From contig JACDBD010000110.1 in the NCBI GenBank assembly GCA_013695115.1, forward strand, positions 1 through 19,587: a stretch of DNA of 19,587 nucleotides, in the 5' to 3' direction. The stretch's first letter is position 1; the number at the start of each line of letters is the position of its first letter. A program made the translations under genes and the position numbers. Of this stretch, positions 6,579 to 13,145 are shown piece by piece. The notes under the pieces are model-generated. The model searched no databases. It worked only from the letters and a program-made list of their open reading frames with translations, and was not told the DNA's origin. Source of the DNA: Actinomycetota bacterium. GTDB lineage: Bacteria > Actinomycetota > Acidimicrobiia > IMCC26256 > JACDBD01.

Positions 6579-8360
6579 CTGCTTCGCCGACGCCTCACGC
6601 TCGTCTTCGCTGCCACCGCCCTGGCGGTCCCGTCCGTCGGCGCGACCGGTCTGGCCGGTGACGGCGAAGCCCCGGACCCCGGCGCCCCGCCCGAGCTCGA
6701 CGTGTCGTCGGTCTCGCTGTCGGAACCGGGTCGCGATCTCGCCGCCGGCGCCGGACTCGAGGATGCGCCCCGCTACGCGCTCGCGGTCGACCTGAAACCT
6801 GGACGGGGTGACGTCGTGGCCCGCATGCGCGCCAACCTGCCCGCACCCGGCGAGCAGGTCGAGCTCCACTTCCGGGTGTTCGCGGGCCTGCCCGATCTCG
6901 ACGCCGGGCTCGAGGTCGACGACATCATGGTGAACGGCGACGCCGTCGAAGCCGACGTCGACGGCTCCCTGCTCACCGTGCCCGTTCCCGAGAGCGCGCG
7001 CGCCGGCCGGGTCGAGGTCGCGCTGCGGTTCTCGTACCGACTCCCCGAAGTCGAGAGCGGCGGCGGCATCCTCGGCGGGCTCGGCGACACGCTCGACCCG
7101 GCCGCCGTCGGCCTCCTCGCCCGCCATCAGGGCGGCGCGACCCTGGGCCACTGGTTCCCGGTCTGGCTTCCGCCCGCCTCCGCGGCCGAGCCCATTCCCG
7201 ATGGCTTCGGCGACATCGGCAACTTCCCCGCGGCGGTGTTCCGCGCCCGCATCACCGTTCCCGAGGGCTTCGACGTGGTCAGCGGCGGCGTGAACGTGGA
7301 GGAGCAAGCGGCTGACGGCCGGGTGACCTTCGTCGAGGAGGGCGTCGGTCTGCGCGACCTCGGCATCTTCGCCGGGCGTCAGCGGGCGAACGAGGAGGTC
7401 GCGAACGACAGTGCGACCGTGCGCGTGACCGGGCCGCGCTCGGAACGCGAGCAGCTCGCGCCGGTCGGCGAGGAAGCCGCCGCGAGCCTGGCGACCTTCG
7501 CCGCCACGTTCGGCGCCTACCCCTGGTCGGAGCTCGACGTCGTGTCGGTGCCGCTCGGCAGCGGCGTGGCCGGCATGGAATGGCCGGGGATGATCTGGAT
7601 CGAGTCGGGCACGTTCGCGGGCGGGATCGCCGGCATGGGCGACCTCGGTGACCTGGAGGAGATCTTCGAGGACCTCGACCTGCCCCCCGAACTGAGCGAC
7701 GTGCTCGAGGACCTCGGCCTCGACGAGTTCGAAGACCTGGGACTTCCCGGACTGGAAGGCCTCGGGTCGACGCGCGAGTTCGTGATCGCGCACGAGGTCG
7801 CCCACCAGTGGTGGCACGCGCTCGTGGGCAACGACTCGATCAGCGCGCCGGTGGTCGACGAGCCGCTGGCGCAGTTCTCGGCCTGCATCCACTTCGAGCA
7901 AGCCCACCCCGACGACGCCGGTGCCGCGTGCGCCCTGCACACCGACGGCCAGTACCAGTCGATGCGGGCACTCGGTGAGCCCGACGCGCCCGCCGACCAG
8001 CCCACCGACGCGTTCACGTCGTCGCTCCAGTACGGCGGGGTCGTGTACGGCAAGGCACCCGGCCTGTACCGGGCGCTGGGCGCCGCACTGGGACCGGACG
8101 CGGTGCTCGCCGGGCTGCGCGCGTTCACGTCGGCCAACGCGTTCGGAGTCGCGAGCTCCGACGATCTGCGCGCCGCGCTCGCCGGCGCCGCGCCCGAACG
8201 TGCCGCTGAGGTCGACGCGCTCTGGCAACGCTGGATCGAGGAGGCCCACGGTGACGAGGACCTCGGCGCCGGGGAAGTGCCGGGCGGCCTCGACCCCGAG
8301 GACCTGGAGGAGTTCGAGGACGTATTGGAGCAGCTGCTGGAGTCGGCGGGCGGTCGCTGA
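6579..8360 (+). CDS. Exported M1-type (gluzincin) metallopeptidase with an acidic insertion
   Basis: The protein is 593 residues if started at CTG 6579. That start gives a signal peptide (LLRRRLTLVFAATALAVPSVGA), whereas the first standard start, GTG 6702, would remove it. Zinc ligands are HEVAH (405-409) and E428, 18 residues after the second His, the M1 spacing. GMEW (332-335) stands in for the usual GxMEN, and the VYGKAP segment supplies the likely catalytic Tyr (Y490). Between GMEW and HEVAH lies an extra stretch rich in Asp, Glu and Leu (about 353-397). The protein likely acts outside the membrane as a peptidase; substrate unknown. The C-terminus is again acidic. It converges with the hydrolase gene. 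Confidence 0.85.
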   Translation: MLRRRLTLVFAATALAVPSVGATGLAGDGEAPDPGAPPELDVSSVSLSEPGRDLAAGAGLEDAPRYALAVDLKPGRGDVVARMRANLPAPGEQVELHFRVFAGLPDLDAGLEVDDIMVNGDAVEADVDGSLLTVPVPESARAGRVEVALRFSYRLPEVESGGGILGGLGDTLDPAAVGLLARHQGGATLGHWFPVWLPPASAAEPIPDGFGDIGNFPAAVFRARITVPEGFDVVSGGVNVEEQAADGRVTFVEEGVGLRDLGIFAGRQRANEEVANDSATVRVTGPRSEREQLAPVGEEAAASLATFAATFGAYPWSELDVVSVPLGSGVAGMEWPGMIWIESGTFAGGIAGMGDLGDLEEIFEDLDLPPELSDVLEDLGLDEFEDLGLPGLEGLGSTREFVIAHEVAHQWWHALVGNDSISAPVVDEPLAQFSACIHFEQAHPDDAGAACALHTDGQYQSMRALGEPDAPADQPTDAFTSSLQYGGVVYGKAPGLYRALGAALGPDAVLAGLRAFTSANAFGVASSDDLRAALAGAAPERAAEVDALWQRWIEEAHGDEDLGAGEVPGGLDPEDLEEFEDVLEQLLESAGGR

Positions 8361-8382
8361 CCATCCAAACGACTGTCGCGCA

Positions 8383-8414
8383 GCCGCGCCCGACAGGCAG
8401 GTGCCGGGCGCGGC
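8383..8414. terminator. Strong inverted repeat after the peptidase gene
   Basis: GCCGCGCCCG (8383-8392) and CGGGCGCGGC (8405-8414) form a perfect 10-bp stem around a 12-nt loop, starting 22 bp after the peptidase stop. No T-run follows. The position between convergent genes favours a transcription-ending role. Confidence 0.45.
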
Positions 8415-8492
8415 GCGCGCTGGGGGGCTCTTGTTCTCGGAGCCTCGCCGCTGTGGGCAGTATGGCCCATTTGCGGCGGTCCCCGGCCAGGG

Positions 8493-8508
8493 GTGGTCGT
8501 TCGACCAC
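8493..8508. terminator. Second inverted repeat in the convergent region
   Basis: GTGGTC and GACCAC form a 6-bp stem around GTTC. It is weaker than its neighbours and is listed because it sits between two longer repeats. Confidence 0.25.
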
Positions 8509-8512
8509 GAAG

Positions 8513-8534
8513 CGCGCGAGCCCGGACTCGCGCG
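8513..8534. terminator. Inverted repeat next to the stop codon of the hydrolase gene
   Basis: CGCGCGAG (8513-8520) and CTCGCGCG (8527-8534) form a perfect 8-bp stem with a 6-nt loop. It ends 1 bp from the stop codon of the leftward epoxide-hydrolase-like gene, where a leftward terminator would be expected. Confidence 0.4.
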
Positions 8535-8535
8535 G

Positions 8536-9417
8536 TCAGCCGCCGAGGAACCCCACGATCCTGGGAGTGACCACGTCGGGCCGCTCCAAGTGGAGGAAGT
8601 GACCGGCGCCCGGCACCCGCTCGATCTCGAGGCCGGCGGGGAAGAACGGCGCCAGCTCGTCGTCGACCACCCCCTCGATCCCGAGGCAGCCGTCGTCGAC
8701 TCCGTGCAGGTAGAGGGTCGGGACCGGGATCTCGCCGCCACCCTTCGCCTGGACGTCGGTGAGCTCGGGGTCGGACGGGGTGGTGCCGAAGGTCGCCCGG
8801 TAGTACCCGATGGCGGCGTCGAGGCACCCGGGCGCGGAGAACGTGTCTTTCAGCGCCCGCATGAACGCGGGGTCGGGGTTGTACCCCGGCGACCAGTCGC
8901 GCCAGAGCGTGTCGATGACGGCGTAGTCGTCGATCGGCACCGCGATGTCGGCCAACGGAGACTGGAAGAAGAAGATGTACCAGGACCGCTTGAGCTGGGC
9001 GGGCTTCAGCAGGTGGCCACCCAACGCGGCGAAGTGGGGCACGGCCAGGGTCACCAGCTTGCGGAACCGCTCGGGCGCGTGCGCGACCGCGGTGTACGCG
9101 GCCCCGGCGCCCCAGTCGTGACCGATCAGCACCGCCTCGCCATCCGCCGCGAGCGCGTCGGCCAGCGCGATCGCGTCGAGCGCCAGCGACCCGGTCTGGT
9201 AGTTGCCGTTCGGCGCCAAGCCGGTCGGCGCGTAGCCGCGCATCCACGGCGCGACCGCGTGGTAGCCGGCGGCGGCGAGCTCGGGCATCAGCGGCTCCCA
9301 CGTCGGCGCGTGGTCGGGGAAGCCGTGCAGGCACAGCGCCAGCGGCCCGTCGGCGGGGCCGGCGTCCAGGTAGGCGAAGTCGATGCCGTTGGCGGTGACA
9401 AGCTTCGGCTGGGTCAC
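8536..9417 (-). CDS. Alpha/beta hydrolase, epoxide-hydrolase-like
   Basis: A 293-residue alpha/beta-hydrolase. Visible parts are the HGFP oxyanion motif (31-34), the RGYAPTG turn, the nucleophile elbow GHDWG with an aspartate nucleophile (D101), an acidic residue in GVDDG (D241 or D242) and the catalytic His in GAGHFLHLERP (H273). The cap region has Tyr in SWYIFFFQ (Y147) and GYYRATF (Y205/Y206), the candidate pair that polarises epoxide oxygen. An Asp nucleophile excludes ordinary esterases; a haloalkane dehalogenase is the main alternative. The GTG start overlaps the permease stop by 4 bp (9414-9417), so it is the third gene of the ABC-2 operon and may act on a compound linked to that exporter. 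Confidence 0.88.
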   Translation of the reverse strand: MTQPKLVTANGIDFAYLDAGPADGPLALCLHGFPDHAPTWEPLMPELAAAGYHAVAPWMRGYAPTGLAPNGNYQTGSLALDAIALADALAADGEAVLIGHDWGAGAAYTAVAHAPERFRKLVTLAVPHFAALGGHLLKPAQLKRSWYIFFFQSPLADIAVPIDDYAVIDTLWRDWSPGYNPDPAFMRALKDTFSAPGCLDAAIGYYRATFGTTPSDPELTDVQAKGGGEIPVPTLYLHGVDDGCLGIEGVVDDELAPFFPAGLEIERVPGAGHFLHLERPDVVTPRIVGFLGG

Positions 9418-10289
9418 GCCAGTACGCGCTTCGTGAAGCCGCTGATGCCGAGCCAGCTGAGGCCGATGGTGAACCCGACGAGCGCGCCGTAGATGCCGAA
9501 CGCCGACATGTGGGGAATGTCGGTGAGCGCCATGCGGAAGCCCTCGCTGATGTAGATGAGCGGGTTGATCAGCACCGCCCACTTGAGCCACTCGATCGCG
9601 TCCAGCCGCTCCCACGGGTAGTAGGCCGCGCCCAGCATCGTCATCGGGATCACGATGATGCCGAAGACCATCGGGATCTGGCCGGGCTCGGCCCGGGTCC
9701 CGATCGCGAGGCCCAGTGCGCCGGCCAGGACGCACGCCAGCGGCGCCACCGTGACCAGCGCGAGCCAGTTGACGTCCACGTGCACGGGGGTGCTCGGGAT
9801 CCAGAGCGCGAACGGCACCACGATGAGCGCGGCCAGCCCCGATTGGATGGCGCCGGAGACGATCTTGCCCACGGCCACCGCCCAGATCGGCAGCGGCGCC
9901 ATCACCCGGTCCTCGATCTCGCGCGTGTACCCGAACTCGCTCACCAGCGGGATCGTGACCGCCTGGATGCCCTGGAAGACGACGGCCACTCCGATCAGAC
10001 CTGGCATCAGCGATGTCGAGAACAAGGTGGCTCCGGCGCCCGAGCCGCCGACGCCCTGACCGATCTTCGGGAAGACGTAGGCGAAGACGAACACGATGAG
10101 GAGGGGCTGGGTGACCGTGCGCATGAGGAAGGCCACGAACGTCTTGCGCAGCACCTGGACGTCCCGGATCAGCAGCGCCCGGAACGCGACCACTTCCCCC
10201 TTGGTCGGGCTCGCTCGGAGGCCGGGCCATCCTCGATAGGGCTGGCCGGCCTCCGCCCTGCGGGCCGCTCGCCCCTCCGTGGTGGTCAT
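9414..10289 (-). CDS. ABC-2 type exporter permease, DrrB-like
   Basis: A 291-residue membrane protein with a cytoplasmic N-terminus of about 50 residues and six predicted helices: around LLIVFVFAYVF, LMPGLIGVAVVF, a helix near AVGKIVSGAIQSGLAALIVV, ALVTVAPLACVLAGALGLAI, IPMVFGIIVIPMTML and FGIYGALVGFTIGLSWLGI. The loop with EFGYTREIEDRVMAPLPIW is the conserved cytoplasmic coupling segment of ABC-2 permeases, and the ending INPLIYISEGFRMAL is also family-typical. It overlaps the ATPase gene by 4 bp upstream (ATGA, 10286-10289) and the hydrolase gene downstream, so all three are made together. The substrate is unknown; relatives export drugs, polyketides or lipids. Confidence 0.92.
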   Translation of the reverse strand: MTTTEGRAARRAEAGQPYRGWPGLRASPTKGEVVAFRALLIRDVQVLRKTFVAFLMRTVTQPLLIVFVFAYVFPKIGQGVGGSGAGATLFSTSLMPGLIGVAVVFQGIQAVTIPLVSEFGYTREIEDRVMAPLPIWAVAVGKIVSGAIQSGLAALIVVPFALWIPSTPVHVDVNWLALVTVAPLACVLAGALGLAIGTRAEPGQIPMVFGIIVIPMTMLGAAYYPWERLDAIEWLKWAVLINPLIYISEGFRMALTDIPHMSAFGIYGALVGFTIGLSWLGISGFTKRVLA

Positions 10290-11266
10290 TCGCGCAGGTC
10301 CTTCCCGGTGAGGTTGATGAACACGGCCTCGAGGCTGGGCTCGGTGATCCCGACATCCGTGATCCCGAAGCCGCCGGCGTCGGCGTGGGCGATCAGGCGG
10401 GCGAGCCCGGTCTTCCCGTCCCGCAGGTAGACCCGGACGACCCCGTCGGTCGCGCTGACCCCCTGTGCGCCGTCGAAGCGCTCGAGGTGGTGCGCCATGT
10501 CCTGGACCCGGCCACCGTCGGGCGTGATCCGCACCTCGGTGTCAGCCCCCAGGGACCGCTTGAGCGTCGCGGGCGTGTCGAGGGCGAGGATGCGGCCGTG
10601 GTCCATGATCGCCACCCGGTCGCACAGCTGGTCGGCCTCCTCCATGTAGTGCGTCGTGAGGAGGATCGTCTGGCCGTCGGCGTGGAGCTCGCCGATGACC
10701 TCCCACAGCGCCAGCCGGCTCTGGGGGTCGAGACCCGCGGTCGGCTCGTCGAGGAACAGGATCCGGGGCCGGTGCAGGATCGCCCGGGCGATCATCAGCC
10801 GCTGGGCCATCCCACCCGACAGCTCGAGGATCTCGGCGTCGGCGCGGTCGGCGAGGCGGAACCGCTCGAGCGTCTCGTCGGCGGCGCGCCGGGCCTCGCG
10901 AGCGCCCATCCCGAAGTAGCGGCCGTGGAAGTAGAGGTTCTCCCACACCGAGAGCGCGCGGTCGAGCGTGCTCACCTGCGGCACGACACCGATCATCAGC
11001 TTGGTCGCGACCGGGTCGGCCGTGACGTCGACACCGCCCACCCAGGCGCGGCCACTCGTCGGCACCACCCGGGTCGTCAGCATGCCCACCGTGGTGGTCT
11101 TGCCCGCCCCGTTGGGACCGAGCAGCCCGAAGATCTCGCCCGGTCGGACCCCCAGATCGAGGTGATCGACCGCGGTGACCGACGGACCGCTCTTCGAGGA
11201 GAAGACCTTCGTGAGCGCCTCGGTCCTGATCACCGCCTCGATCGCGGGCCCGGCCGGGTGTGACAT
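10286..11266 (-). CDS. ABC-2 exporter ATPase, DrrA-like
   Basis: A 326-residue ATP-binding subunit. Motifs are Walker A GPNGAGKT (50-57), Q-loop VVPQVST, signature LSGGMAQR (from 149), Walker B FLDEPTAGLD (from 171) and the H-loop His (H206) in TTHYMEEA. The LSGGM signature and the C-terminal domain of about 100 residues ending in EPSLEAVFINLTGKDLRE are typical of the drug-resistance (DrrA) subfamily. The start is taken as ATG at 11266, since a GATCCT box lies 6 bp upstream. An upstream in-frame start at 11311 would add 15 residues without resemblance. It diverges from the MBL-fold gene. Confidence 0.93.
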   Translation of the reverse strand: MSHPAGPAIEAVIRTEALTKVFSSKSGPSVTAVDHLDLGVRPGEIFGLLGPNGAGKTTTVGMLTTRVVPTSGRAWVGGVDVTADPVATKLMIGVVPQVSTLDRALSVWENLYFHGRYFGMGAREARRAADETLERFRLADRADAEILELSGGMAQRLMIARAILHRPRILFLDEPTAGLDPQSRLALWEVIGELHADGQTILLTTHYMEEADQLCDRVAIMDHGRILALDTPATLKRSLGADTEVRITPDGGRVQDMAHHLERFDGAQGVSATDGVVRVYLRDGKTGLARLIAHADAGGFGITDVGITEPSLEAVFINLTGKDLRE

Positions 11267-11272
11267 CGGGCC

Positions 11273-11278
11273 AGGATC
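11273..11278 (-). promoter_or_regulatory. Weak -10 candidate (GATCCT) for the ABC-2 operon
   Basis: GATCCT on the minus strand lies 6 bp before the ATG at 11266. It misses the first T of TANNNT but keeps the A and final T, and the spacing matches other leaderless candidates in the window. Confidence 0.3.
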
Positions 11279-11348
11279 GCACAGCCCCCTTGATCCCGGC
11301 GCCGCGACCAAATGGCCCGATGCGGTTTCCCACCGGGCCGCTTGTCGG

Positions 11349-11354
11349 TATCCT
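11349..11354 (+). promoter_or_regulatory. Putative -10 box (TATCCT) of the MBL-fold gene
   Basis: TATCCT lies exactly 6 bp before the GTG at 11361, the same spacing as TATAAT before the GTG at 121. It supports a leaderless transcript and fixes the start of the hydrolase. Confidence 0.5.
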
Positions 11355-11360
11355 GCGGAT

Positions 11361-12263
11361 GTGCCCGGGGGGACAAGGGTTCGCTTTCACGGCGTCCGCG
11401 GTTCCACACCCTGCGCCGGCGCCCGCTACGAGCGCTACGGCGGGAACACGTCGTGTGTCTCGGTGGAGGTCGACGGCCACACTCCCGTGATCTTCGACAT
11501 GGGCACCGGGCTCCGGCCCTACGGCGAGCAGATCGTCGGGTTCCCGACCAGCGGCCCCGAGGGTCGGACGGCGCCCTTCGGCGCGTTCCACGGCACCGCG
11601 CTGCTGACCCACCTCCACTGGGACCACATCCAGGGCCTCCCCTTCTTCGCGCCCCTCGGCAACGCCGACGCCACCCTCGACGTGTTCGGCCCCCGTCAGG
11701 AGGAGGGCCCGCTCGCCGACGTGTTCGCCGGGGTGATGCGGCCGCCGTACTTCCCGATCTGCCCGGACGAGCTCACCGGCAAGGTCAGCTTCCACGACGC
11801 CGGCAACGACGACTTCGCCATCAACGGGACCAAGGTGCGGTCGCGGTGGGTGCGGCACACCAGCCCGACGCTCGGCTTCCGCGTCGAGGTCGAGGGCGTG
11901 TCGATCGCCTATCTCTCTGATCACGGGCCGGGCTGCTCCGACGATCCGCCGAACTTCGTACCGCAGGATGTGCTCGAGCTGTGCGACGGCGCCGACCTCG
12001 TGATCCACGACTCGCAGCACACCAACGAGGAGTACGAGGACAAGTGGTTCTACGGGCACTGCACGGCCGACTACGCCGTCCACGTCGCCCGCGAGGCCGG
12101 GGCCAGCCGCCTCATGCTGTTCCACCACTGCCCCACGCACTGCGACGACGACGTCGACCTCATGCTCATCCACGCGCAGGAGCTCGGCAGTGCCGGCGGC
12201 GTCGATGTCATGGCCGCGACCGAGGGCCTCAGCGTCGAGCTGCACCACGCTCTCGCCCGGTGA
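11361..12263 (+). CDS. Metallo-beta-lactamase-fold hydrolase
   Basis: A 300-residue MBL-fold protein starting at GTG. The metal-binding motif HLHWDH is at residues 84-89 (H84, H86, D88, H89). Further ligands are likely in VRHTSPTLGF, in the Asp of AYLSDHGPG and in one His of LFHHCPTH. The opening RFHGVRGSTPC and RYGGNTSCVSVE are typical of a subgroup related to phosphodiesterases and RNase-Z-like hydrolases, but the substrate is unknown. Longer in-frame starts exist upstream but lack family resemblance and would cross the promoter. The stop codon overlaps the GTG of the flavin reductase (GTGA, 12260-12263), so the two are co-translated. Confidence 0.9.
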   Translation: MPGGTRVRFHGVRGSTPCAGARYERYGGNTSCVSVEVDGHTPVIFDMGTGLRPYGEQIVGFPTSGPEGRTAPFGAFHGTALLTHLHWDHIQGLPFFAPLGNADATLDVFGPRQEEGPLADVFAGVMRPPYFPICPDELTGKVSFHDAGNDDFAINGTKVRSRWVRHTSPTLGFRVEVEGVSIAYLSDHGPGCSDDPPNFVPQDVLELCDGADLVIHDSQHTNEEYEDKWFYGHCTADYAVHVAREAGASRLMLFHHCPTHCDDDVDLMLIHAQELGSAGGVDVMAATEGLSVELHHALAR

Positions 12264-12763
12264 GCGACGCGAGCGCGGAAGCGCTCCTGCCTCCTGACGA
12301 GGCGTCCTACCGCACGGTTCTCGGCCATTTTGCCACCGGCGTCACCATCATCACCGCCATGGACGGTGACGAGCCCGTCGGCGTCTCCGCCAACTCGTTC
12401 ACGTCGGTGTCGCTCGACCCGCCGTTGGTGCTGTTCTGCGCAGCCAAGGCCTCGTCGACCTGGCCCCGGATCGAGGCCGCCGAGCAGTTCACGGTCAACA
12501 TCCTCAACGAGCACCAGGAGGACGTGTGCCGGGTGTTCGCGACGAAGGGCGCCGACCGGTTCAGCCGGATCGGGTGGCGACCGAGTAGCAACGGTTCGCC
12601 CATCCTCCACGACGCGCTCGCCTACATCGAGTGCACCATGCAGGATGTGCACGACGCCGGCGACCACGTCATCGTGGTCGGGAAGGTCCTGGAGCTGGGT
12701 GTGCTCTCCGAGGAGGGCCCGCTGCTCTTCTACCGCGGCGGCTACGGCAAGCTCGCCAGCTAG
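12260..12763 (+). CDS. Flavin reductase-like domain protein (split-barrel, NADH:FMN type)
   Basis: A 167-residue protein of the flavin-reductase-like split-barrel family. Diagnostic parts are YRTVLGHFATGVTIITA, then VGVSANSFTSVSLDPPLVLFC (FMN-binding face), FTVNILNEHQEDVCRVFA, and the C-terminal GDHVIVVGKVLELG...PLLFYRGGYGKL. Such proteins reduce FMN or FAD with NAD(P)H, often supplying a partner monooxygenase; no two-component partner lies beside it here. Coupling to the MBL-fold gene suggests a shared pathway, as MBL-fold and flavin modules sometimes cooperate, though this is only inference. The 6-bp GCCGCG/CGCGGC repeat just after the stop (12763-12785) may be a weak terminator. Confidence 0.92.
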   Translation: MSDASAEALLPPDEASYRTVLGHFATGVTIITAMDGDEPVGVSANSFTSVSLDPPLVLFCAAKASSTWPRIEAAEQFTVNILNEHQEDVCRVFATKGADRFSRIGWRPSSNGSPILHDALAYIECTMQDVHDAGDHVIVVGKVLELGVLSEEGPLLFYRGGYGKLAS

Positions 12764-12790
12764 CCGCGACCGCGCGCCACGCGGCGACAG

Positions 12791-12796
12791 TAGCTT
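12791..12796 (+). promoter_or_regulatory. Putative -10 box (TAGCTT) of the SDR-like stub
   Basis: TAGCTT lies 7 bp before the GTG at 12804 and fits a leaderless transcript. It suggests that the short reading frame behind it is expressed in its own right. Confidence 0.4.
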
Positions 12797-12803
12797 TCGA
12801 CTC

Positions 12804-13049
12804 GTGCCTCGACTCACGGGACGGGTGATCGTCGTCACCGCCGCCGCGGCCGCCACCGCCCGGATGCTGGCAGAGGAAGGCGCGGCTGTCGTGCTCGTCG
12901 GCACGGGCCCGGACGCCGGGGAGACCGCGGCGGAGATCAAGGAGGCGGGCGGACGCGCGGTCGTGTTCGCCGGTGACCTCGATGTCAGCGACGACCGCGC
13001 CGCCCTGGCGGAGATGGTGGAGGAGCTGTTCCCGGCGCGCGACGCGTGA
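12804..13049 (+). CDS. Short SDR-like Rossmann fragment (81 residues)
   Basis: It resembles only the first third of short-chain dehydrogenases: GRVIVVT (strand 1), a helix ATARMLAEEGA, strand 2 AVVLVG, then AAEIKEAGGRAVVFAGDLDVSDDRAALAEMVEELF. The glycine-rich TGxxxGxG dinucleotide loop is missing: the sequence passes from VVT straight to AAAAATARM, several residues short and without glycines. The catalytic Ser-Tyr-Lys portion is absent. It cannot be a normal dehydrogenase. It may be a decayed gene cut at both the loop and the C-terminus, or a small protein with a retained half-fold. An intact frame, good third-position G/C and a promoter-like box argue against simple junk. Confidence 0.55.
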   Translation: MPRLTGRVIVVTAAAAATARMLAEEGAAVVLVGTGPDAGETAAEIKEAGGRAVVFAGDLDVSDDRAALAEMVEELFPARDA

Positions 13050-13084
13050 CGCCGAACTCCCGGAGGCCGCGTTCGCGCCGCTGG

Positions 13085-13090
13085 TAGCCT
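13085..13090 (+). promoter_or_regulatory. Putative -10 box (TAGCCT) of the heterodimeric ABC exporter operon
   Basis: TAGCCT fits TANNNT and lies 55 bp before the first start codon, which implies a leader of about 49 nt. A GGGGAG ribosome-binding candidate ends at 13143. Unlike several neighbours, this gene would therefore have a leader. Confidence 0.35.
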
Positions 13091-13145
13091 CGGCGGCCGG
13101 CGCCCCACTCACGCGATTCCGACCGGGGCGCGGACCCGGGGAGCT

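Noticed and set aside
6354..8741. A 795-codon open frame on the minus strand opposite the peptidase
   Set aside because: The opposite strand has the zinc motif, signal peptide and family spacing; this frame has biased composition and no recognisable motif.
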